64,000 nt of DNA from Epinephelus fuscoguttatus (taxonomy: Eukaryota; Chordata; Actinopteri; Perciformes; Serranidae): assembly GCF_011397635.1 (NCBI RefSeq), contig NC_064773.1, forward strand, positions 33,365,449 through 33,429,448, in the 5' to 3' direction. The notes below the pieces were generated by a model. It was given only the letters and a program-made list of their open reading frames with translations. It was not told the origin of the DNA and did not search any database. The translations under genes were made by a program, and so were the position numbers. Every line of letters starts with the position of its first letter. Position 1 is the first letter of the stretch. Below are positions 1-10,469 of the stretch, piece after piece.

Positions 1-90
1 ACATATAGAAAACAACATGTAAACGTGTTGTCTTACCTTACCGGTGTGCTGCCATGTTTGTTTATCCCTCTAGCTCTGCTTGCCAAAGCG

Positions 91-735
91 CGGCCACGTG
101 AACCTGAGGGACTCTCATGCTACAATCCCTCGTGTTTCCATACAAAGTGATCTATTACACATATACTGGGTAATACAATCATTTGAGTGTGTGTGTGTGT
201 GTGCTCCATACAATATAATCCATTACACACGTGCTGGGTAATACAATCCTTTGAATGTGTGTGTGTGTGTCTTCTTCCCCTTTCCATGAACCCTTTTGGT
301 GCAGCAGGCAATAAATCAAGTGAGTGTGCTCCCCTCTTCATCCAGTGCTTAGTGTTGTGCTTGAGCTTACACACATGCTATTATTCTTAGTAGAGTATAT
401 CACATCTTAACATCATATATGGCATGTATATGTGTATGTCTAACAGTTCCCTGAAAGTTCAGAACAGTATATAATGAAGTCTGTTGAAAGTTCAAAGCAC
501 CATATGAGAAAATCTGTTATGCATTCGCAGTAAATCTGAGGAGGCCCAGTGTTAGTTCACAGCTGAGATGTCACTGAGAGTTCACATTTATGTCTGCCCA
601 TTACCTTTAAATGCAGTATCTACTCTTTATAACAGTCTAAATATCTCCTTTAATAGCAGTCTACACACAAACATGATTATACAATTGATTGATTCAGACC
701 GGATACAATATAAGCCGGATAAAAATTACACTACA
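91..735 (-). mobile_element. Dispersed repeat, possible LTR fragment (copy A)
   Basis: Read on the minus strand, it matches the plus-strand sequence at about 26827-27520 along most of its length, including TGTAGTGTAATTTT at its start and the segment around GCAGCAGGCAATA. Length and TG start suggest an LTR or long MITE; no coding part is seen. Confidence 0.5.
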
Positions 736-959
736 TAGGAGACGGGTTGAAATAAACCGAAATTTCCCTTTAAGATAGTATTTCTCAGTGGGGGTGGTAA
801 CTTCCCCCAAGAGCCTGTATGAGAATGCTGGGGGACGCTGGCAGCAATGTATGTGAAAAGGAGGCCTTGCAGTGTTCTTGGGGGTGCTTGTGTGTGTTTG
901 CTTTTCAATAGCAGTTTTGTCCTACATGCACATTTTCACTATTTAATCATTCAACTTGC

Positions 960-1900
960 TTTTAACACCACCATGATGAAGCTTTTTCAACGAGGCTTTC
1001 CCTGCTAAAGATGAGACTTGCATGCAGCTTTTCAGTGTTTACTATGGACGAGAACGTTCTGGTGCTTGGACGCACGCCTCTGGCAATTGTTTTAACATGC
1101 ATTGAAGTAGAAAGCTTCCCTACTCCTGTGCACGGCATGCTGGAAAATCTTGAGCAACAGTGCAATAGAGGCATTGTCCACAATACTGAGACATTTTCTC
1201 AGCATCCCCCTCTCTGACACCTCTACTGAAGACTCCAGTTCCACTCCCAGGACAGAACCAGCTTTTCTGATGAGCTTATTGAGTCTCTTAGCATCAGTTG
1301 CCCTCATCCTCCTGCCTTAGAACACTACAGCATAGAAGATGATTCTGCTACCACTGATAAAACATCTGCAACATTTCCTGAAAGATCTGAGCCTCCTGAG
1401 AAAATACAGGCAGCTCTGGCCTCCCTTATACACAGCATCAGTGTTTTAGTGAACGCCCAGATACTTGTAATCATCCACAATGTCCACCTCAAGTTGCCTT
1501 GATGCTGACTGGGTTCAGACGGGTCCTCTTCCTCCTAAAGTCCACTACCAGTGTTGCCTTTGTGACGTCCACACGACCCACAAAGCTGTACATCACACCC
1601 CTCGTCGTCCAAAAGCTTCTGCAGGTGGTAGGACTGTGAGCAGTATCTTAAGTCTGCAGTGCTGAGTGCTGGTCTGTAGTCACTGTGTGTTTCTTCCTGG
1701 GCACAGGAGCCAGGCATGATGTTTTCAACAGGGCAGAGACTATCATCAGGCTCAGGCTCAGAGTACATATGTGCTGAAAAACCACACACAGCTGCCTGGC
1801 ACGTTATTTGAGTACCCATGGGCTATGGCTGTCAGGGTCTGCAGCCCTACCTGGACATAGGTGACTGAACTCTCTTCTCACACCCTCTGCTGACTGTACA
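960..1900 (-). mobile_element. Degraded LINE ORF2 C-terminal fragment (Rex1/CR1-like)
   Basis: The minus-strand reading at 1092-1307 gives [16 protein letters not shown], parallel to [16 protein letters not shown] in the better copy at 11062-11385. Further LINE-like sequence follows to about 1900 with many stops. Non-functional remnant. Confidence 0.65.
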
Positions 1901-2725
1901 GTCTGCTCTCCAGGCTCTTGGATCTAGTTTTGTTTTTCCACTTCTGATGAAGAGCAGTGCTCCACTGCTTCCCAAGACTTTTTCTCACCCAGAGAGAGTC
2001 CCAAACAGAGCTCTGTGTCTTTAAGACAGTCTGAAGAGGATACTAGAGTGATAATGTGATGCACAGCAGACTATAAGACAGGACTTTTCCCCCAAAACTA
2101 ATTACAACTACACTCTGGACTTTTTGAGAGAACAGACATGTGTGATATGTCTTGAATGTGAAGAAAGTTTTGAAAATGAGCAGAAATCCTACTTAAACAC
2201 ATATGAGCTAAAGTCCAGAGGTTTGTAAATAATTTTAAATGAATTAATGTATAATTGACATGAATAGGTGCCACATGCACATTTAAAGAAGTTACTTTGC
2301 CAAACAAAAGACACAAAGGAGGACTGAAGAGTACATCCTGCCTATGTGTGTGTATTGATTCAGCAGGGATAAAATGAAATGAGAAAAGTTGATCTACAGG
2401 AGAATAAATCCTTGAAAGCAATACAGAATGTCTGAGAGCTTTATTGAATTGTACTCCATTAGATTTTTATATTTGGAATTTTCACTTGGCACCTAAATTT
2501 TGTGTTTTCCTCAAAAAAGAAAGAAAGAAAGAAAGAAAGAGATTTACACCATAAACTGGTGCATAAAACTTCACCAGAATACAGGAAATGAAGTGTTTAA
2601 CACTCATTTGCTGGGGGAGGAGCCCCAGACCCTCCACCACAACCTTGATCTTGACCTTCAAACCTGTCAGTCGAACAGTTGAAACATTTGTGTTGCGTTT
2701 CATAAATTAAAAAAACGGTCCTCAC
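1901..2725. other. No gene seen: sequence 3' of ttll12 exon 5 (intron)
   Basis: Should be ttll12 intron 5. Holds a (GAAA)n tract at 2517-2540 and a short repeat (about 2545-2650) that recurs near 60709-60812. No exon recognised. Confidence 0.6.
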
Positions 2726-2859
2726 CTCATAGTATGAGTCTGGAGGCTCAGTGGTAACACTACTGACCCCTTCTAGTTCAGCAGGTATCCACGGTAACAG
2801 CCGGCATCGCCTCAGCAGGGGGTCTGTCTCTCCATACGTATAATCACGGGTTACTTCAT
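2726..2859 (-). CDS. ttll12: ttll12 coding exon 5 (residues 224-268)
   Basis: Acceptor tccacag; two bases complete Asp224, then [16 protein letters not shown] to PPDSYYE. Donor gtgagg, phase 0. No later ttll12 exon was recognised between 1 and 2725. Confidence 0.92.
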
Positions 2860-5800
2860 CTGTGGAGATAATTAGATTATTGCCGTGTGGAAATGCGGAA
2901 CATCCGTCATCTATGATAGCCTAATCAGTGCAACAGACAAAGGGAAACACATGGATAATACTTTTATATATTTTACATAAACTAACAGGACATTTTTAAT
3001 CATCAAAAGCAGTAATTATAGTTTACATAAAAGAGTTGGTCAGAATGAGGGTAGCAAAAACTATTGCTCTATTAATTCATGTGGACTAATTGATAATTTA
3101 ATGACTGGGTTTTAAGACAACTGCTCTTAATTCAAGACTGTCACAAACTTTCCAGGACGTCTGGTCACCCCAACTCAACCGAGGGCATTGTCCACATAAG
3201 ACATGATGGGGAGGCTCAGTAACACACATGAGGCAGTCATACGCCTCTACTATATAAGACTGTGAACAGGATGCTATGTGTTAGTTGCTCTAGTGTAGGA
3301 GGAACACCCCTACTGAACTCCTCCAGGGTCAAATGTTTACGACCCTGCCCCTGGTCTCACTCCCGTCTTGATAAACGCTCCTTTCAGCCATCCCCATTGA
3401 AGAGGGGTAAAAAAAGTCACTTGAGACCCCTCCATGTTCTGAATAGCAATTAACATCTTAAAAGAATTCAGCTTGGGCGATACAGATTGACATAGACCAG
3501 ACCAGGAGTTGACCCTGCTTTTAAGATTCTTCCTTCCTCTATCTGTGTGCTGTGTGTGGATGTGCGTCTGCTTTCACCTCCTTCATGCAGGTCCTGCAGA
3601 GGCCAGAGCACAGAGTAGGCCAGCCCTCCCTGAACATAGAGGAAGGGAGACATGCCACAGCTGGGCTGGTCAGAGTGCTGCACCTGGCTGCCAAACTCAT
3701 CCATGATGTACCACACCGGAACCTTGTCTTCTGGAGACTGCATCATAAAACACAACAGGAGGGGTAAAATGGAGGACAGAGAGTTGACTGAGACAGCTGC
3801 TGTCATTCTTCACTTCCATGAATAAAAGCAAGAACTCAATAAACCTCAGTGGTCCCTATATTTCAATGTGTGTTTCTCATTTTAAAAGAATCCTTTACAA
3901 CACAGAGCTGGACCCACACTCAAATAAATCACACTCAAACTAAGGGGTAATAATATAAGTGTATTGATGTGGTATGTGTATAGTAGTATGTCTATTGTAG
4001 CAGATGTATTGTGAGTATGTATGGTGGTATGTGTATTGTAGTATGTGGATTGTGGAAAATGTACTTCATTGTGCTTCCCTTGTTTATAGTGTATTGTGGT
4101 TTTATGATATTTAAAACTGTACAGTTATAATAACATTGTAGGCCTATATGCAAAAGCCCAACTTGGGACAAGAGTTGAAAATTAGCAATAGCTGTAAACT
4201 CTGTGCACAACACATCAGTCTCATACTCTGTATAAGACCAAAGAATCATGACAAGTTGAGTTAAAAGTGGCAAGTACTTGCAACTTTTCAATCTGCAATG
4301 TTCTGAAACCTGCCAGTTTCCACGAATGCAACTAGACAAGACGACGTATTATCTCGATAGCAACGACTCTGTATTCCGCTCTAACTTCCTGCTTTTCTAG
4401 CTTTTTTTGTACATTGATAAACTTCGTAACATCTTATTTATGAGGATAGTGATAGTGGGACACTTGCTACAGTTGTATTTCTGGCAATGCAATAGCAAAA
4501 AGATGAGACAGTTCATTTTTGCTTGTCTGTCTCTACAAACGTCCTCATGTTACAGCTAAACAGCTGTAGTGTATTATCATTTGCTCTGAAGGTTTGGAAC
4601 AGATGACCAGTAAGGGGCCCAGGGTCAAAAACATATATGGTCAGGGTCAAAGAAGATATTTATAGCGTAGGTGTAGGGTTGGAGAAATCCAACAAGAATG
4701 TCTCTCTGTTGTCTGTTTGACTTTGTCTCACATTTCACAGAAACAGCGAGTCTATATAATGGGAGTAATTTGGGGCTGTGTTTCAGAGCAGTTCACATTG
4801 GCCGAGAACCCTCTCCAAGCATTCTAGATGCTTGATAGATGCTGAACTTCTTGTAATAAACCTTTTCTTTATGCAAGCAAGACGGTGTCATCGGAGTGAC
4901 ACTTTCAGCAAATATGACACAAAATCCTTTTTGTAGCATTTATAAATAAAGAAATTACGTGCAAATACACACTGTAACTTAACCCCTTCCAAGATGACTG
5001 AAAGCAGCAATGTTGCAGATTCCATGTGTGACAGCGGCTATAATAAACAGAAGTATTGTGATATTATAAGCAAGTATGAGAGGTTGGATCATGTTTTCTA
5101 ACATACCCCCTGGGAGAGTTTGTAAGTCTGGCTGTATTTCCACATGCGCTCCATCACCAGCTCCACCGTGTCCGGGTCAGGGGCCTCACCGTGAAAGTCT
5201 ATCCCCATGAGGGCAGCCATTCTGGGCAGCAGGCCGGGGACCTGCTCCAACTGCTGACGGGTGTGATCCACGCGGTACGTCCAGGCATGATCCACCAGGA
5301 AGACACTGCAGGCAGGACAGCAGGAAAATGGACAGGAGTTTAAAAACTCATTCTAAAATTTCACTCAATCAGTTTATTGTTTATGTTGTTTTTAATTAAG
5401 ACCTTATTGTAAGACTCTTAATTATGGAGCTCCAAAGTGTACATTATTACACTATTAATACTATTGTTATTAATACTATTCGGTTATTTAGTTTAGTGTA
5501 TAATGAAATCACCTCTTGTAATAGTGACTCCTTAAGTTTTAATAATTTCTTCAACTACTTCCCAAATTCAGAATCAGAAATACTTTATTGATCAAATCAA
5601 ATCAAATCAACTTTATTTATATGGCAATTTTCATACAACAGTAACACAAAGTGCCTCACAGAGGTTAAAAACAACAAAGATCCAAAACAGAAAACAAAAA
5701 GAAAAGAGAAAACCCAACCCTCCCACCCAACAAAAAGCTATTTAGCTCATAAAATTGAGTTAGTAGCTAGGTAAGAATGATCTAAAACAGAGACATAAAA

Positions 5801-8800
5801 TGCATCAAAACTAAAACCTATAGGCTAACTAAAATAACAAAAGATAAAGGTTAAATGAGATAAGAATGTAAAAAGAGGAAGGGTAAGAATATAAAAAATA
5901 AATAAAAAAAATAGATAATAGATGGATAAATCGGTTATAAGAGTAATTTAAAATAGATAAATAAAGAGATCAGTTAAAAGCCTGATTAAAAAGATGAGTC
6001 TTGAGCCTCTTTTTAAAAACATCAACGTCTCTGCAGCTCTGAGGTTCTCCAGCAGGCTGTTCCACAATCGGGGGCCATAACAATTAAATGCCGCCTCCCC
6101 GTGTGTTTTAGTCCTAACTTGTGGTATGGTTAAAAGGCCGGTGCCGGAGGACCTCAGGGTCCGCGAGGGTTGATATGGTAAAAGCAGGTCAGATAAATAA
6201 GAAGGCCCAAGACCATTAAGACATTTAAAAACTAATAAAAGAACCTTAAAAATCGATCCTGAAGCGCACAGGGAGCCAATGCAGCAATTTTAAAACTGGT
6301 GTAATGTGCTCCCGCCCTCTGGTCCTCATCAGCACTCGTGCAGCTGAATTCTGTAATAATTGTAGATTTGAGATACTCTTTTTGGGAAGACCAGAGAGCA
6401 GGGCATTACAATAATCTAACCTACAGGAGATAAAAGCATGCATCAGCACCTCCGTGCTGGCCTGAGAGAGAAACGGGCGGACTCTGGCTATATTCTTAAG
6501 GTGGTAGAAACCTGCCTTTGTTATGTTTTTAATATGTGGAATAAAACAGAGCTCAGAGTCAAAAATCACACCCAGATTTTTTACAGATTGTGTTGGTTTA
6601 AAATCCTGTAGTTTTGGTAAAAGTTTCTCTCTCTGGCCTTCAGGACCAATGACTAAAACCTGTTTTGTCCTGGTTGAGCTGCAGGAAATTCGCTGCCATC
6701 CATGACTTTATATCTAAAATGCAGTTAAAAAGGGCATCAATTGGCCCTGTGCCATCAGGAGACACAGCAATGTACAGTTGCGTATCATCAGCATAACTAT
6801 GAAAGCTGATGCCGTGCCTCCTGATGACGTCCCCCAGAGGAAGCATGTAGAGATTAAAAAGAGCTGGACCTAAAATTGACCCCTGGGGGACCCCAAACTT
6901 TATCTCATGGGTTCCTGAGGAACATGTATCCATACTCACAAAGAAGTGTCGATCAGTAAGGTAAGAGACGAACCAGTTAAAAACAGTACCACAGAGGCCG
7001 ACCAGGTGCCTCAGTCTATTGAATAAAATGTGATGGTCCACTGTATCGAAGGCAGCGGTTAGATCCAGTAGTACCAAGACTGTGAGTTTATTTAGGTTAG
7101 GTTTAGGTTATCTAAATTGCACCTGATGTCGTTTAAAATCTTTAAAAGGGCTGTCTCGGTACTGTGGTTCATCCTAAAACCAGACTGATACTTCTCTAAA
7201 GTGTTATTTGTATTTAAAAAATCATTTACTTGGTTAAAAACCAGTTTTTCTAAAATTTTGCTTAAAAATGGTAAGTTGGATACAAGTCGATGATTATTAA
7301 GAACGTTGGGGTCTAAATTGCTCTTCTTCAGAAAGGGCCTCACCACCGCCGTTTTCAAGGAGGCTGGGAAGACGCCTGTCTGAAGAGAGCAATTCACCAT
7401 GTACAGTAGCTGTTTCTCAAAGAATCCATAAAATGTTTTAAAAATGGTGTGGGAATTGGGTCTAAAAGGCAGGTTGTGGGCTTTACTTGGGAGAAAACTC
7501 AACCAAGTGTCCTCGCATCAACCAGGGCAAAACTCTCCGGTGTTTCCTCAGGTAAAAGCAATGATCCAGGTGTGTCGACAGTTAAAATCTGTTGCGATAA
7601 AAGACTGGATCTGATGTCATTGATTTTACTTCTGAAGTGGTCTGCAAAGTCCTCACAAAGGGCATTGGTTGTTGTCTTAGGTGATCTGTTAAAATTACTG
7701 TTTATTAAAATATCAATTGTGGAGAAGAGGAATTTGGAATTGTTTTTATTGTCAGAGATTAGTTTTTTGAAGTGAATTCTCTGGATACTAGGTCCGAGGT
7801 GTTGTCAATGTGTAGATTAAAATCACCAGTTATTAAAATCCTGTTGTAGGTGGAGTGAATGATTGATAATAATTCAGAGAAATCACTGATAAAAGAAGTG
7901 GAGTACTGGGGTGGTCTGTAAACCATTATGCAAAGGATAGGAGGGCTGCTAAAAACAAAGGCATGATGCTCAAATATCATAAAATAATAATAATTATCAA
8001 TAATAAAAGAAACTTCATTTGAGGACATTGTGGTTTTTGTTACTGATGCAGTTCCGCCTCCTCTTTTACCTCCCCTAATAGAATATAAAAAGTTAAAATT
8101 TGGTGGGGAAGCCTCGGTGAGAACAACAGGTGCGTCGGTGCCAAGCCATGTCTCTGTAAGGAGAATACTGTCTAGGTTTATTGTCTAAAATTAAATCATT
8201 TATGATAAAAGATTTGTTTAAAAGGGAGCGCACATTCAGCACTGCCATTTTAATGTTTGTGCTGAACGTGCGCTCTTCGTGACTTTTCAAATGGATGTTA
8301 AAAATATGGTTAGGTCTAAAAACATTCCTGGGTTTCAACTTTCTAAGTGTAATGATAGTTTTTATGGTGTGAATGTCCTGTGTTTCCGGTTGCAGAGAAG
8401 GTGCTGCTGAGGGAGAAGTGTGTGTGGTGCAATGTGTAGTGGAGGAGGGTGGAGGTGGGTGAGCAGTGAGTCAGGAGGTGGCTGTGGTGCAGGATCGGAC
8501 GGTCAGGTCAGTGTTGACTGATAAAAGCCGTGACCCTCCTGGTTTGGATGGAGGCCGTCCCATTTAAAAAGGTGGGGTCTGTTTAAAAAAGCTATAAAAT
8601 TGTCCACAAAAGGGATACTTTTGGACAGGCAGTATCCCTTCAGCCACAGGTGCAGCTGACGAAGGCGGCTGGTGGTGACGTCACCATAACAAGGTGGGGG
8701 GAGCGGGCCGGAAATAATTAGCCGCTTCCCCGTGTCCAGCAGGCGGTCCACCAGGGAGATGAAGTCCTGCTTGAGGACCTCTGACTGCTGGTTCCTGAGG

Positions 8801-10425
8801 TCGTTGATACCGGCCTCCAGTACCAGCGTGGAGGCCGAGCTGTGCCATGCAGTCTGGAGGGCGGAAGATGCAACCTCATTGACACAGGCACCAGGGTGGC
8901 AGAAAGTGCGGCCGTTTTGCACTTCCACGTGCCTGACCATGGAGGTCCCGATCACTAGCACAGCGGGGGTGCGCTGCTCCCGAGTGCGCGCCTCCGACTG
9001 CCTGGAGGTACGACGGTGACGGGATGGAGCCCGATGTTTGTGGCGCCGGGCCGCGGTTCCTCCTGACCAGGATGGAGGGGAGGCGTCAGGCTGGACAAGC
9101 ACACGCCGATTCCTGGACTGGTGAGAGCCACGGCCAGCTGGATGTAGGCCTACAGGTTCCACAGGCGAGCTGGACGAAGCATCCACGGGAGGGAAGACCT
9201 GCAGACTTAGGATGTCATACCTGTTATCCAGCGGCAGCTCCGGAGGTGGAGGAGGAGGAGATGGACGAGCCCCAGAGCCCCTGGCCACCACCGACCAGGG
9301 CTCCCTCGGCTTGAGTGGAGTTGAGCTCACCGGTGCTCCCGCTCCACCCTCCGTGATGAAGCGCTGCGGCTCCGCGGGGCGAAGGCAGGAGGTGGAGAGT
9401 GACGATGATTTGGGCTTGGCTCCCTGGCGATGCCAGCGGGACTCGGCTAGTGCTGGTGTCAGAGTTCCGGTGGTTATGGAGCCGGTCCACGGCAGGGTGG
9501 TATTGTTCGTGGCCATCACGCTCCACCAGCGCCGGATGCCGTCAGGTGAGCAATATGTTTCGCCTGGGTCGTGGTGACAGTGGTAAAATCCAGGAGGATC
9601 TTTTCCCTCTCCTTGAGGTCGGCTTGCAGTCCGGAGATGCTCTCCCTCAGTTTTGACAGGGTCGGGAGGCAGGACTCACACAATGCCAACATACCTGCGG
9701 CCTGTGCTGGAGATTCGTCCCCTGGGACACAGTATCAACACACGGAGGTGAGTTAAAATTTTTACCCTCGGTCGTGGGGCCGAAATGTCCAAGGGGACCT
9801 TCCCCAATTTTAAGGGGGCAGTCCGCTTCAGGTGGTGAGTTGTAGGTCTCCCACAGTTAAATGATTTTTAAAAGTTGGCGCCTCGTTAATGCGGTTCGGC
9901 TGGCGACTTCCGCGTTCACTTCTGCGGTAGTCTATGATCCGTGACAACCACAGGCCCGATGGCTTAAAACCTTAGTCCATGTTTAAAAGTACATACAATA
10001 AAAGCTGAGAGCAAGTGGTTCGTTAATAAAAGAAGCGAGAAACTGGATTAAAAGCTGTGTTTTACCAGACCGAAATGGCGGGGAAACCAGTGACGCCACG
10101 CATGCGCAGTCCATGTCAGATGGGATTAAAGGTGCGAGCTGTGTCCCCGAGGGGAAATTATTTGCAATACAGGTGCTCCTTGCAAGAGTGGAAAGATAAG
10201 TTAAAATATAAGAAATTTAACAAGATTATTTACAGATATATAGTTCAAATAAACAGGATATATATATATATAGATATATATATATATATATATATATATA
10301 GATAGATAGATAGATAGATAGAGATAGAGATATATAGATATATATAGATATAGATATATATATAGAGATATATAGAGATAGATATATATATATATATATA
10401 GAGATATATATATATATATAGATAT

Positions 10426-10469
<44 letters not shown>

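Larger units (their letters stand above)
5594..10144 (-). mobile_element. Near full-length L2-type LINE inserted in the Rex1-like LINE
   Basis: About 4.55 kb. Minus-strand order: 5' UTR (10144-9520), ORF1 (9519-8503), damaged ORF2 with endonuclease and reverse transcriptase (about 8338-6246), 3' UTR, and a terminal (AAATC)n-type tail at 5594-5610. The tail and the clean junction with the outer LINE define its limits. No long target duplication is evident, as is usual for L2. Confidence 0.8.

Noticed and set aside
1-2725. Further ttll12 exons at the left end
   Set aside because: None of the expected TTL-domain blocks is readable on the minus strand; only LINE and LTR-like repeat is present.
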